Positions 53,064 through 62,671 of a DNA stretch of 64,000 nucleotides are shown here, in pieces. The DNA comes from Allopusillimonas ginsengisoli (lineage in GTDB: Bacteria > Pseudomonadota > Gammaproteobacteria > Burkholderiales > Burkholderiaceae_B). The position numbers were made by a program, and so were the translations under genes. Position 1 is the first letter of the stretch. Each line of letters opens with the position of its first letter. The stretch spans positions 1-64,000 of the forward strand of contig RAPG01000011.1 in assembly GCA_005239165.1 (NCBI GenBank). The letters are read 5' to 3'. Under the pieces are notes generated by a model. The model was not told where the DNA came from. It ran no database searches and was given only the letters and a program-made list of their open reading frames with translations.

Positions 53064-55958
53064 CTACTCGACGTTTACAACCGTCTCATCATCCAGATAT
53101 GACTCCATCGGGGGGCATGAGCACATGAGATTGCGATCACCCCAGGCATTGTCCACACGCGATACCGGCGGCCAGTATTTGTTATGGCGCAGGCTGGCGA
53201 GCGGATACGCTGCTTGCTCACGCGTGTAATCATGGTGCCACGCTGAAGCCAGCAGCATTTGTGCGGTGTGTGGCGCATTGCGCAACACATTGTCTTCTGC
53301 GTCTTTCTCGCCGCGCTCCACCTGTGCAATTTCTTCGCGGATGGCAATCATGGCGTCGATAAAGCGGTCAAGCTCAGCCAGCCCTTCCGACTCGGTGGGC
53401 TCAACCATGAGCGTACCTGCCACCGGAAAACTCATGGTGGGTGCATGAAAGCCATAATCAACCAGACGCTTGGCAACATCTTCAGCCGAAATGCCGCAAC
53501 GGTCTTTGATGGGACGGATATCCAGAATGCACTCGTGCGCTACGTGCCCGTTGCTGTCTGCATACAAAATCGGATAATGCTCGCGCAGCCGCGCAGCAAT
53601 GTAGTTGGCATTCAAAATGGCGACTTCTGACGCTGCTCTAAGCCCCTCAGCACCCATCATCGAAATATACATGTATGAAATAGGCAAAATGCTGGCCGAG
53701 CCATAGGGTGCCGCAGACACCGGCCCGACTTTCGCGCCTTCAGGCAGCACACCAGTCTCGTCGACCAGGCCCGGCAAATAAGGTGCCAGGTGCGAACGCA
53801 CGGCCACCGGGCCTACACCCGGCCCACCGCCCCCGTGAGGAATGCAAAATGTTTTATGCAGATTAAGGTGCGACACATCGCCGCCGAACTTGCCCGGCTG
53901 GGCAAGGCCTACCATGGCATTCATATTGGCCCCATCGATGTATACCTGCCCGCCCGCATCATGCACCAGTGCGCAGATCTCGCGCACAGCGGTTTCAAAC
54001 ATGCCATGGGTAGACGGATAAGTAATCATCAAGGCCGCGAGACGATCGCCCACCTGAGCGATTCGAACCTTCAGGTCTGCAACATCAACATTGCCATTGC
54101 TGTCAGAAGCCACCACCACCACATCCATGCCTGCCAGCTGAGCCGAGGCTGGATTAGTGCCGTGGGCCGATGCGGGGATAAGACACACATTACGCTGAGG
54201 CTGACCGTTGGCGTGATGGTAGGCCTGTATGGCCAGAAGGCCTGCATACTCGCCCTGGGCGCCCGAGTTGGGCTGCAGGCTGACCGCGTCATACCCTGTA
54301 ATAACGCAGAGTGCAGATGACAGACGGTCGACAAGCTCTTTATAGCCCTGTGCCTGATCAGCGGGCGCAAACGGATGCATATTGCCGAACTCTGGCCAGG
54401 TAACCGGGATCATTTCGGCCGTGGCGTTTAGCTTCATCGTGCATGAACCCAGTGGGATCATGGTGCGATCAAGTGCGAGGTCTTTGTCAGCCAGGCTGCG
54501 CAGATAGCGCAGCATGTCGGTTTCTGACTGAATGCGCGAGAAGATGGGGTGCGACAAGATTGCACCCTGGCGGCGCAAGCCTGCAGGTATGCCCAAGGCG
54601 GTGGGCTTGGCTTTTTGTGCGGCAGCATCCCAGGTTTTACCCAGGCCCTGTGCAAACACAGACAACAGCGCGTCAATATCTGCCACCGTAACGGTTTCGT
54701 CCAGCGACACGACCAGGCGGCCTGCACCAGGCTGACGCAGGTTTATACGCGCAGCCTTTGCAGCCTCAACAATCGCCTGCGTAGCGTCGCCCGTATCGAG
54801 CAACAGCGTATCAAAATACTGTTTATTGACAACGGTAACGCCCAGTTGCTCCAGCGCGCCTTTCAGAAAACTGGTCAGCGTGGCAACGCGTTCGGCAATG
54901 CGGGTAAGGCCAGCGGGCCCATGCCATACCGCATACATGCCGGCCATGACAGCCAGCAACACCTGTGCCGTGCAAATATTGGAAGTGGCCTTTTCACGGC
55001 GAATATGCTGCTCGCGCGTTTGCAGCGCAAGACGCAAGGCGGGTGCACCCTGACTGTCTTTAGACACACCCACCAGCCGGCCCGGCATACTGCGCTTAAA
55101 GCTATCTTTACACGCCATAAAGCCTGCGTGCGGGCCCCCATAGCCCGGCGGCACGCCAAAGCGCTGGGCAGAGCCGACAGCAATATCAGCGCCCCACTCA
55201 CCCGGTGGCGCCAGCAAAGCAAGTGCCAGCAAGTCAGTCGCAACAGAGACCACTGCGCCCATGGCATGCGCCTGCTCAGCCAGCGCACGATAGTCGGCGA
55301 TATCACCCTGGCTATGCGGGTATTGCACGAGCACGCCAAAACATGCGGGCAGGCCGGCAGCTTCGTCACCTACCAGCAGCTCAATACCCAGCCCACCGGC
55401 GCGGGTACGGAGGATTTCAAGTGTTTGTGGATGACAATGCTGCGAGGCAAAGAACACATTACTTTTTGAACGCGAACTGCGACGCGCAAGCGCCATGGCC
55501 TCGGCGGCGGCAGTACCCTCGTCCAGCAGCGACGCATTGGCGATATCCAGCCCGGTCAGATCAGCGACCATGGTCTGGTAATTAAGCAGCGCCTCGAGCC
55601 TGCCCTGCGAGATCTCGGGCTGGTATGGCGTGTAGGCCGTATACCATGCCGGGTTCTCAAGAATATTGCGCAAAATCACATGCGGCACATGCGTACCGTA
55701 GTACCCCTGTCCAATGTAGTTGCGATAAGCCTGGTTGCGCCCCGCGATTTCGCGCAGGCCAGCCAGCGCATCAGTTTCGCTGCGCGAAGCTGGCAGATCA
55801 AGCGGTTTGCGGTCGAGAATGCTGGCCGGCACCACCTGTTGCACCAGACTCTCGAGGCTTTGTGCCCCAATGGCTTCCAGCATGCGGGCCTGATCAGCCT
55901 GGCCCGGGCCTATATGCCGGGGGATAAAGTCAGAGTGAGGGTCTAAATCTCGCAACAT
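53064..55958 (-). CDS. gcvP: glycine dehydrogenase (decarboxylating), P-protein
   Basis: The 964-residue homodimeric-type P-protein has two homologous halves. The PLP Lys is in [20 protein letters not shown] near 710. '[22 protein letters not shown]' is the conserved start and '[27 protein letters not shown]' near 500 is conserved. It decarboxylates glycine and loads the aminomethyl group on lipoyl-GcvH. Start at the ATG at 55958; a TTG two codons ahead is also open. Third gene of the gcvT-gcvH-gcvP operon; a 140-bp gap with a hairpin separates it from gcvH. Confidence 0.98.
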   Translation of the reverse strand: MLRDLDPHSDFIPRHIGPGQADQARMLEAIGAQSLESLVQQVVPASILDRKPLDLPASRSETDALAGLREIAGRNQAYRNYIGQGYYGTHVPHVILRNILENPAWYTAYTPYQPEISQGRLEALLNYQTMVADLTGLDIANASLLDEGTAAAEAMALARRSSRSKSNVFFASQHCHPQTLEILRTRAGGLGIELLVGDEAAGLPACFGVLVQYPHSQGDIADYRALAEQAHAMGAVVSVATDLLALALLAPPGEWGADIAVGSAQRFGVPPGYGGPHAGFMACKDSFKRSMPGRLVGVSKDSQGAPALRLALQTREQHIRREKATSNICTAQVLLAVMAGMYAVWHGPAGLTRIAERVATLTSFLKGALEQLGVTVVNKQYFDTLLLDTGDATQAIVEAAKAARINLRQPGAGRLVVSLDETVTVADIDALLSVFAQGLGKTWDAAAQKAKPTALGIPAGLRRQGAILSHPIFSRIQSETDMLRYLRSLADKDLALDRTMIPLGSCTMKLNATAEMIPVTWPEFGNMHPFAPADQAQGYKELVDRLSSALCVITGYDAVSLQPNSGAQGEYAGLLAIQAYHHANGQPQRNVCLIPASAHGTNPASAQLAGMDVVVVASDSNGNVDVADLKVRIAQVGDRLAALMITYPSTHGMFETAVREICALVHDAGGQVYIDGANMNAMVGLAQPGKFGGDVSHLNLHKTFCIPHGGGGPGVGPVAVRSHLAPYLPGLVDETGVLPEGAKVGPVSAAPYGSASILPISYMYISMMGAEGLRAASEVAILNANYIAARLREHYPILYADSNGHVAHECILDIRPIKDRCGISAEDVAKRLVDYGFHAPTMSFPVAGTLMVEPTESEGLAELDRFIDAMIAIREEIAQVERGEKDAEDNVLRNAPHTAQMLLASAWHHDYTREQAAYPLASLRHNKYWPPVSRVDNAWGDRNLMCSCPPMESYLDDETVVNVE

Positions 55959-56071
55959 AATCAACCTAAACAGAAAGAAATGCGGGGCATGTGGGCATGA
56001 TCAGAGCGGTTGGCCCGCTGAGGTCGCGTTACACCTCAGAGCGCCGACCGCCACAAAAAACAGACACTAAA

Positions 56072-56089
56072 AGGCGCCGGCGGGCGCCT
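56072..56089 (-). terminator. hairpin between gcvH and gcvP
   Basis: A perfect 7-bp stem (AGGCGCC / GGCGCCT) with a 4-base loop is followed on the minus strand by TTAGTGTCTGTTTTTTG. It could partly terminate after gcvH, leaving gcvP lower, or mark processing. Confidence 0.45.
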
Positions 56090-56097
56090 ACAGGCAC

Positions 56098-56475
56098 TTA
56101 GCTGGCGCCGAGCGCCTCGTAGTCGTCGCCATCCATAAGGCCATCGACGTCGTCAGGGTTATTGGGCTTAATCTTGAAGATCCAGGTATCAAAGGCGGCC
56201 TGGTTAATGAGGTCAGGCTGGTCCCCCAGCGCCTCATTAAAGGCCACAATCTCGCCATCGACTGGCGCGTAAATGTCAGAAGCGGCCTTGACCGACTCAA
56301 CCACACCCGCGGTATCGCCAGCAGACAGCTTGGCACCGGGGTTAACATCACCCACAAAAACCAGATCGCCCAGTTGGTCTTGAGCGGCATCGGTAATGCC
56401 TACTAGGAAGACGTCGCCGTCAGGCTTGACCCATTCATGGGAAGACGTGTACTTGCGATCAGTTGGAAGACTCAT
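56098..56475 (-). CDS. gcvH: glycine cleavage system H-protein
   Basis: The 125-residue lipoyl carrier protein has the lipoylated Lys in GVVESVKAASDIYAPVDGEI near 62, 'YTSSHEWV' near 11 and 'LGDLVFVGDVNPGAKLSAGD' near 35, all standard. It shuttles the aminomethyl group between P- and T-proteins. It lies between gcvT and gcvP in the riboswitch-controlled operon. Confidence 0.98.
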   Translation of the reverse strand: MSLPTDRKYTSSHEWVKPDGDVFLVGITDAAQDQLGDLVFVGDVNPGAKLSAGDTAGVVESVKAASDIYAPVDGEIVAFNEALGDQPDLINQAAFDTWIFKIKPNNPDDVDGLMDGDDYEALGAS

Positions 56476-56523
56476 GGTGTACCCCGTGAAAATCAGTATT
56501 CGTTATAAGAGTGAGCGCGCGCA

Positions 56524-57672
56524 TCAGGCCGAAATTTTGCCGTTGCGCACGAAAGGCATTTTTACCACTTCTGCAGGCATCCATTTGCCGCGCATCTCGA
56601 CTTCGACGGCATCGCCAGGCTGCAGGCCCAGGGGCACGCGCGCCATACCGATGGAAACACCCATGGTAGGCGACATGGAGCCGCTGGTGAGTTCACCCTC
56701 GCCCTGAGCACTGCGCAACTTCATGTGCGCCCGCATAACACCGCGCTCAAGCAGCTTGATGCCCACCAGCGTTTGCTCGGGGGTAATAGCTTCAAGGGCG
56801 TCTCGGCCGATAAAATGGCGATCGGGGTTTTTAAAGGAAACCGTCCATGACAGGCCCGAGATCAGTGGGTTAACCTGTTCATTCATTTCTTGCCCGTACA
56901 GATTCATGCCCGCCTCAAGCCGCAGTGTGTCGCGTGCGCCCAGACCACAAGGCAACACGCCCTGGCTGACCAGATCATTCCAGAAAGCACCAACCCGGGT
57001 AGCCGGCAGTACAACTTCAAATCCGTCTTCACCGGTATAGCCTGTGCGTGCAACCAGCGTATCGGCATCAATGTAAACACCATTAAAAGCCGCCAACTGC
57101 TCTGTGGGGGCTTTCCAGTGCGGGCGCGCGGCCCAGAGCTTTTCGCGAGCTTGGGGCCCTTGCACCGCAATCATGGCCAGATCACGCCGGGGTTCAATTT
57201 GAACCTCAAAGCCCTCATCGTGGGCTACCTGCTGCATCCAGGCAATGTCTTTGTCTGCCGTACCGGCATTTACCACCAGCCGCCAGTTGGCTTCATCAAA
57301 AAAGTACACAATCAGGTCGTCAATGACGCCGCCGTCAGGCTTGAGCATGCACGAGTACAGGGCCTTGCCTGGCACCGTAAGCTTGGCCACGTCATTGGCC
57401 AGCAAGCGTGAGAGAAAGGCACGCACGCCTTTTTCACCCGTGGCGGCACTCTGGGCCTCGGTTAACGCTGAGGCGGTGGTTTCTTTGGCACGTACATCAA
57501 CATTGAGCATGTGCGAAACATCGAACATACCCGCGGCGCGGCGTACGGTGTGATGCTCTTCGATTTGCGAGCCATAGGAAACAGGCATATCCCAGCCACC
57601 GAAGTCGACCATTTTGGCGCCGGCCTGAAGATGAGCAGAATGCAGAGGGGTATGTTTTAGTGCTGTAGACAT
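56524..57672 (-). CDS. gcvT: aminomethyltransferase (glycine cleavage T-protein)
   Basis: The 382-residue protein has '[35 protein letters not shown]' at the N-terminus, '[13 protein letters not shown]' near 50, '[11 protein letters not shown]' near 205 and '[18 protein letters not shown]' near 230, typical of GcvT. It releases ammonia and transfers the C1 unit from GcvH to tetrahydrofolate. The frame continues to 58128, but that extension crosses the riboswitch and the 81-bp repeats, so the ATG at 57672 is taken. Slightly longer than E. coli (364). First gene of the operon, controlled by the tandem glycine riboswitch. Confidence 0.97.
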   Translation of the reverse strand: MSTALKHTPLHSAHLQAGAKMVDFGGWDMPVSYGSQIEEHHTVRRAAGMFDVSHMLNVDVRAKETTASALTEAQSAATGEKGVRAFLSRLLANDVAKLTVPGKALYSCMLKPDGGVIDDLIVYFFDEANWRLVVNAGTADKDIAWMQQVAHDEGFEVQIEPRRDLAMIAVQGPQAREKLWAARPHWKAPTEQLAAFNGVYIDADTLVARTGYTGEDGFEVVLPATRVGAFWNDLVSQGVLPCGLGARDTLRLEAGMNLYGQEMNEQVNPLISGLSWTVSFKNPDRHFIGRDALEAITPEQTLVGIKLLERGVMRAHMKLRSAQGEGELTSGSMSPTMGVSIGMARVPLGLQPGDAVEVEMRGKWMPAEVVKMPFVRNGKISA

Positions 57673-57730
57673 GAGAGAGGCTCCGGAAACGAAACGACGA
57701 CGCCGAGCCAACTGGCCCTTGCGCCGCCCT

Positions 57731-57931
57731 TCTGTCCTTTTGCCTGAGAGTTGACCCCATATAGGGGGTTCACCTTCGGCGCCCGATGCCAGGCCTGCGG
57801 GCCAATGGAACGAGTCTCTCCAGAATGCTGCCTTGCCAGCCAATTGGCGACAACACACGAGCGGTACGGGGTGCCTGAGCGATTTCGGGCGAATTGCGCC
57901 TTCGGCGGCCGATAAATCGACGCTCTCCCAC
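57731..57931 (-). promoter_or_regulatory. tandem glycine riboswitch
   Basis: On the minus strand two glycine aptamers are visible. The 5' one (about 57931-57860) has GGGAGAG, then CGCCGAAGGCGCAA and CTCAGGCA. The 3' one (about 57823-57731) has GGAGAGAC, CGCCGAAGGTGAA, then CTCTCAGGCAAAAGGACAGA, the highly conserved glycine-riboswitch 3' motif. A short linker joins them. It precedes gcvT by about 60 bases and normally turns on the glycine cleavage operon when glycine is abundant. Confidence 0.97.
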
Positions 57932-57952
57932 TGTGTGACGACAGCAAACGTG

Positions 57953-57981
57953 AGCATACCCCGAAAGCCAGACAGCGACAA
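57953..57981 (-). promoter_or_regulatory. probable promoter of the gcv operon
   Basis: On the minus strand TTGTCG (57981-57976) and TATGCT (57958-57953), each 4/6 to sigma70 consensus, are 17 bp apart. They lie about 20 bases before the first glycine aptamer, a sensible distance to a riboswitch start. Confidence 0.5.
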
Positions 57982-57996
57982 ACAGATTTGGGCCCA

Positions 57997-58239
57997 GCGC
58001 TGAAAATATATTAATGCCATCTGGCGTTTGCCGCCATGCTGCAACAATGCGTTGCCGCACACCACACCAGAAGCCCTGCGCTGCAAATATACTAATGCTC
58101 GCCAGCGTTTGCCGCCATGCTGTAACAATGCCGTGCCGCAGATGCCGCCTTGTGCCCTGCGCTGAAAGCATATTAATGCCGGCTAGTGTTTACCGCCATG
58201 CTGTAACAATGCCTTGCCGCAGACCACACCTGAAGCCCA
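57997..58239. repeat. three 81-bp tandem units derived from a gene 3' end
   Basis: Units begin at 57997, 58078 and 58159 with the word GCGCTG(A/C)AA, and repeat CCGCCATGCTG(T/C)AACAATG at 58031, 58112 and 58193. They are about 80-85% alike. The third unit contains the real 3' end of the flavoprotein gene (stop TAG at 58183-58185); the other two are diverged copies beyond the stop. Confidence 0.85.
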
Positions 58240-59736
58240 CGCCCACTGAAAGTTATAGCCCCCCAGCCAGCCCGTAACATCCACGGCTTCCCCTATAAAG
58301 TACAGGCCAGGCACCGCATTGGCTTCCATGGTCTTTTGGTTCAGGCAGCGTGTATCAACCCCGCCACGCATCACTTCCGCTTTCTTGTAACCCGCCGTAC
58401 CGTTGGGAAACAGCTGCCAGGCATTGATGCACGCACCCAGTTCGCGCAAAATCTTGTCCGGCACATCGGCCAGGCGTTGCTCGCCCAAACCGTCACCAGT
58501 AGCTTGCGCGTTGGCCAGCCATTGGTCAGCCAGGCGCTTGGGCCACATACCCGACAACACCGACCCCAGCTTCTGACGACTGCCCTGCTTGCTTTCAAGC
58601 AGTTCGCGGGCAAGGTCACGCCCTGGCGCAAGATCAACAGAAATCGCCTCGCCCGGATTCCAGTAACTGGATATCTGCAAAATGGCCGGGCCAGACAGGC
58701 CACGGTGTGTAAAAAGCAAGTCTTCGAGAAACTCAGTCTGTGCGGCCTTACCGCCCGGCCTCTGGCGTCGGTTCGCCTTTCTTGCGGCGGCAGCTTCCAG
58801 TTTCGAACGGCTAGCATCGATACCCACAGCACTCGGAACACTCCTAGCATCCGTAGCAGCGGTGGCAGCGGTGGCAGTGGTGTCACTGGTAGCAATTGTT
58901 GCAGTTGCAGTAGTTGCAGTAGTTGCACGGATAGCAGTTGTAGCAGTCCCGACAGCGCGCACCAGCACTTCGAGCGCCACACCGCTCAGGGCAGAAAACG
59001 GCTTCCAGGCCTCTGCATCGAAGGTAAGCGGAACCAGCGCAGGCCGGGGCTCAATCACTTTCAGCCCAAACTGCCGCGCCACACCCAAGGCGAAATCAGT
59101 CGCGCCCAATTGCGGGATGGCCATGCCGCCCGTCGCCATCACAAGCTGGTGCGCCTGCACCTCACCCTGGGACGTATGCAGCACAAACACGTTGTCATCG
59201 GCACGCGTTATACGCTCTACCGCACAGGGCATACGCCATGACACGCGACCGTCATCGCACTCATGCTGCAGCATGGTGATAATGTTTTCACTGGATTCAT
59301 CGCAAAACAGCTGTCCCCGGTGTTTCTCATGCCAGACAATGCCATGTCTGCCGACCATATCGATAAAGTCTTGCGGGGTATAGGCCGCCAGCGCCGAGCG
59401 ACAAAAATGCGGGTTTTGCGAAATAAAATTGGCAGGGCTGGTGTTGATATTCGTGAAATTGCAGCGGCCACCGCCAGAGATCCGAATTTTCTCAGCCAGC
59501 TTTTTGGCATGGTCAATAAGCACCACACGCAGCCCCCGCTGCCCTGCCACGGCCGCAGCCATCATTCCGGCCGCGCCAGCACCCACCACTGCCACATCAA
59601 ATACCTGGTTAAGCGAACCGCTCGGCGTCGAACCGCGAGCGCCCCGATTGCCGGTTTTTTTCGCGCTCGTCCGTACGCCCCCAGAGGCGGGTTCGTGGGT
59701 GGTGGCCTGCACCACCCCACCTTGCCTTATCGCCAC
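58183..59736 (-). CDS. BaiN/HI0933-like FAD oxidoreductase, with Ala/Thr insert
   Basis: The 517-residue protein is a class of FAD-binding oxidoreductase often named BaiN or HI0933-like. Dinucleotide fold VAVVGAGAAGMMAAAVAGQRG near 49, 'KIRISGGGRCNFTN' near 85 and 'MATGGMAIPQLGATDFALGVARQ' near 205 are the family hallmarks, with 'GLYFIGEAVDVTGWLGGYNFQWAWASG' near 485. A stretch of about 45 residues rich in Ala/Thr (near 265-310), encoded by short GTAGCA-like repeats, is inserted where the family has none. The start at GTG 59736 gives an unusual 45-residue basic N-terminal extension, so a start nearer the FAD domain is possible but lacks an ATG. It lies 5 bp after the decarboxylase. Confidence 0.85.
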   Translation of the reverse strand: MAIRQGGVVQATTHEPASGGVRTSAKKTGNRGARGSTPSGSLNQVFDVAVVGAGAAGMMAAAVAGQRGLRVVLIDHAKKLAEKIRISGGGRCNFTNINTSPANFISQNPHFCRSALAAYTPQDFIDMVGRHGIVWHEKHRGQLFCDESSENIITMLQHECDDGRVSWRMPCAVERITRADDNVFVLHTSQGEVQAHQLVMATGGMAIPQLGATDFALGVARQFGLKVIEPRPALVPLTFDAEAWKPFSALSGVALEVLVRAVGTATTAIRATTATTATATIATSDTTATAATAATDARSVPSAVGIDASRSKLEAAAARKANRRQRPGGKAAQTEFLEDLLFTHRGLSGPAILQISSYWNPGEAISVDLAPGRDLARELLESKQGSRQKLGSVLSGMWPKRLADQWLANAQATGDGLGEQRLADVPDKILRELGACINAWQLFPNGTAGYKKAEVMRGGVDTRCLNQKTMEANAVPGLYFIGEAVDVTGWLGGYNFQWAWASGVVCGKALLQHGGKH

Positions 59737-59741
59737 GCCGG

Positions 59742-62003
59742 TTAGTCTTCTTTGATGCAGTCGACGTAGTAGCGCTCTTCACCATCTGGCTGCACGTCGC
59801 GCGCCAGCCCGTGCACATCGGTTTCAAACCCAGGGAAGGTAGCGTTGAACTCACGTGCAAACTGCAAATAGCTGACGATGCGCTGGTTAAAGCGCTCGCC
59901 CGGAATCAGCAGCGGGATACCCGGCGGGTAAGGCGTAAGCAGCACGCCCGTAACACGCCCCTCAAGGGCATCAATGCTGACGCGCTCAGACTCGCGATGC
60001 GCCATCTTGGCATACGCCACCGATGGCTTCATGGCGGGCACCATATCGCTGAGGTAGACCTCAGTGGTAAGGCGTGCCAGGTCATATTTGCGATATGCCT
60101 CGTGAATCTGCTGGCACAGATCGCGCAGACCCAGCTTTTCGTAGCGACGATGCTGTTTGCAGAAGTCAGGCAGTATGCGCCACAGCGGGTTGTTGCGGTC
60201 GTAGTCGTCTTTAAACTGCTGAAGTGCCGTCAACAGCGTGTTCCAGCGGCCTTTGGTAATGCCGATGGTAAACAGAATAAAAAACGAATAAAGCCCGGTT
60301 TTCTCTACCACCACGCCGTGTTCCGTCAGGTATTTGGAAACCAGTGCCGCCGGGATGCCGGTGTCAGCAAACGTGCCAGAGATATCAAGACCCGGTGTTA
60401 CCACCGTTGCCTTGATGGGATCCAGCATGTTAAAGCCCTCGGCCAGGTCACCAAAGCCGTGCCACTTGTCGCCCGACTTGAGCAGCCAGTCATCACGCTC
60501 GCCTATGCCGTCTGCCACCAGACGGTTGGGCCCCCATACCTTAAACCACCAGTCGTCTTTGCCGAACTCAGACTCCACCTTGCGCATGGCACGGCGAAAA
60601 TCCAGGGCTTCGGTAATGCTTTCTTCGACCAGCGCGGTGCCACCGGGCGGCTCCATCATGGCAGCGGCCACGTCACACGACGCAATAATGGCGTACTGTG
60701 GCGAGGTAGACATGTGCATTAAATAGGCTTCGTTAAACACGTTGCGATCAAGCTGCCGTGTTTCAGAGTCTTGCACCGTAATTTGCGACGCCTGCGACAA
60801 GCCGGCCAGCAGCTTGTGTGTGGAGTGCGTGGCGAACACCATGGCGTCTTTGGAACGCGGGCGGTTCTCGCCTATGGCGTGCATGTCTTTGTAATACTCG
60901 TGAAACGACGCATGCGGCAGCCAGGCTTCGTCAAAGTGAAGGGTGTCAATTTCTGAACCCAGCTTTTCCTTGATCATTTCGACGTTGTAAATAACACCGT
61001 CATACGTGCTTTGCGTAAGCGTAAGAATGCGCGGCTTTTTGTCGGGCGCCTGACTCGCAAACGGGTTGGCTTCGATTTTTTTGCGGATGTTTTCCGGATC
61101 AAATTCTTCGAGCGGAATCGGACCGATAATGCCCAGGTGGTTGCGCGTAGGACGCAGAAACACCGGGATCGCACCCGTCATGGTAATGGCGTGCAAAATC
61201 GACTTGTGACAGTTTCGGTCAACTACGACCACGTCGTCGTTGGCGACGTTGGCATGCCAAACAATCTTGTTCGACGTGGACGTACCATTGGTAACGAAAA
61301 AGCAGTGATCAGCATGAAAAATGCGCGCGGCATTCAGCTCAGACTCGGCGATGGGGCCGGTATGGTCAAGCAACTGGCCCAGTTCGTCTACCGCATTACA
61401 GACGTCGGCACGCAGCATGTTTTCACCAAAAAACTGGTGAAACATTTGCCCGACCGGGCTTTTCAAGAAGGCCACCCCACCGCTGTGCCCCGGGCAATGC
61501 CACGAGTACGAGCCGTCAGAGGCATATTTGACCAGTTCGCGAAAAAACGGCGGCGCCAGGCTATCAAGATAAGAACGCGCTTCACGGATGATATGCCGGG
61601 CCACGAACTCAGGCGTGTCTTCGAACATATGAATAAAGCCGTGCAGCTCTTTCAGGATGTCATTGGGTATGTGCTGCGAGGTACGCGTTTCGCCATACAG
61701 GTAGATGGGGATATCGGAATTACGAAAACGCAGTTCGCCAATAAACGAGCGCAAATTCTTGATGGCATTGGCTACGTCTTCAGGCGACGCCACCACGAAC
61801 TCCTCATCATCGATCGACAAAATGAACGCGCTGGCACGGCTTTGTTGCTGGGCAAACGAGCTGAGGTCACCATAACTGGTAACGCCCAGCACTTCTACAC
61901 CCTCGGCCTCAATGGCCGACGCCAGGGCTCGAATGCCAAACCCGGAGGCATTTTCTGAGCGGTAATCTTCATCGATGATCACGATGGGGAAGCGAAATTT
62001 CAT
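59742..62003 (-). CDS. Orn/Lys/Arg decarboxylase (constitutive-type, PLP)
   Basis: The 753-residue protein has the layout of AdiA/LdcI decarboxylases: an N-terminal receiver-like wing domain (1-130, 'FRFPIVIIDEDYRSENASGF'), a PLP aminotransferase-like core (about 160-590) with 'GHSGGVAFLKSPVGQMFHQFFGENMLRADV' near 170 and the Schiff-base Lys in VFATHSTHKLLAGLSQ near 390, and a C-terminal domain. 'FVTNGTSTSNKIVWHANVANDDVVVVDRNCHKS' near 240 is conserved. Substrate among Arg, Lys and Orn cannot be decided; Alcaligenaceae homologues are usually annotated arginine/lysine/ornithine decarboxylase. Makes polyamine precursors or aids acid resistance. Downstream of dcd. Confidence 0.93.
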   Translation of the reverse strand: MKFRFPIVIIDEDYRSENASGFGIRALASAIEAEGVEVLGVTSYGDLSSFAQQQSRASAFILSIDDEEFVVASPEDVANAIKNLRSFIGELRFRNSDIPIYLYGETRTSQHIPNDILKELHGFIHMFEDTPEFVARHIIREARSYLDSLAPPFFRELVKYASDGSYSWHCPGHSGGVAFLKSPVGQMFHQFFGENMLRADVCNAVDELGQLLDHTGPIAESELNAARIFHADHCFFVTNGTSTSNKIVWHANVANDDVVVVDRNCHKSILHAITMTGAIPVFLRPTRNHLGIIGPIPLEEFDPENIRKKIEANPFASQAPDKKPRILTLTQSTYDGVIYNVEMIKEKLGSEIDTLHFDEAWLPHASFHEYYKDMHAIGENRPRSKDAMVFATHSTHKLLAGLSQASQITVQDSETRQLDRNVFNEAYLMHMSTSPQYAIIASCDVAAAMMEPPGGTALVEESITEALDFRRAMRKVESEFGKDDWWFKVWGPNRLVADGIGERDDWLLKSGDKWHGFGDLAEGFNMLDPIKATVVTPGLDISGTFADTGIPAALVSKYLTEHGVVVEKTGLYSFFILFTIGITKGRWNTLLTALQQFKDDYDRNNPLWRILPDFCKQHRRYEKLGLRDLCQQIHEAYRKYDLARLTTEVYLSDMVPAMKPSVAYAKMAHRESERVSIDALEGRVTGVLLTPYPPGIPLLIPGERFNQRIVSYLQFAREFNATFPGFETDVHGLARDVQPDGEERYYVDCIKED

Positions 62004-62017
62004 CAGTACTGCTCCAG

Positions 62018-62581
62018 CTATGTGCGAGGCAGGGTAACCCCAGTCTGCCCCTGGTATTTGCCGCCACGATCTTTATACGAGGTTTCGCATTCTTCATCGC
62101 TTTCCAGGAACAACATTTGTGCGCAGCCTTCACCCGCATAAATTTTGGCGGGTAAGGGCGTGGTATTGGAAAACTCCAGCGTTACATGGCCTTCCCACTC
62201 GGGTTCAAGGGGCGTAACGTTGACGATGATGCCGCAACGGGCGTATGTGCTTTTGCCCAGGCATATGGTGAGCACAGTGCGCGGAATACGAAAATATTCT
62301 ATGGTGCGGGCCAGTGCAAATGAATTGGGCGGAATGATGCAGACATCGCCTTTGAAATCAACAAACGATTTTTCATCAAAAGCCTTGGGGTCGACAATAG
62401 TTGAATTGATATTGGTAAATATCTTGAATTCATCCGCGCAACGTACATCATACCCGTAACTGCTTGTTCCATAACTGACAATACGCTTGCCGTCGACCGA
62501 ACGCACCTGGCCCGGCTCGAAGGGTTCTATCATGCCGTTGGCGGCGGCTTGCCGGATCCAGCGATCATTTTTAATGCTCAT
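62018..62581 (-). CDS. dcd: dCTP deaminase
   Basis: The 187-residue protein matches E. coli Dcd (193). Seen: '[20 protein letters not shown]' near 40, '[17 protein letters not shown]' near 83, '[33 protein letters not shown]' near 107-140 with the catalytic Glu, and '[10 protein letters not shown]' at the end. It makes dUTP from dCTP for dTMP synthesis. It lies 14 bp before the decarboxylase start and about 90 bp after the tamB-like gene. Confidence 0.97.
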   Translation of the reverse strand: MSIKNDRWIRQAAANGMIEPFEPGQVRSVDGKRIVSYGTSSYGYDVRCADEFKIFTNINSTIVDPKAFDEKSFVDFKGDVCIIPPNSFALARTIEYFRIPRTVLTICLGKSTYARCGIIVNVTPLEPEWEGHVTLEFSNTTPLPAKIYAGEGCAQMLFLESDEECETSYKDRGGKYQGQTGVTLPRT

Positions 62582-62671
62582 AGCCCTACCTTTTAGACGT
62601 TGGCGCGTATTTTAGCCCCTATAGGGCCACCCATGCAGGAGCCACCATTTGGGGCGCCCGGACAAGCCCGG

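Noticed and set aside
57672..58128. N-terminal extension of gcvT by 152 codons
   Set aside because: Crosses the glycine riboswitch and the 81-bp repeats; GcvT likeness begins at the ATG at 57672.
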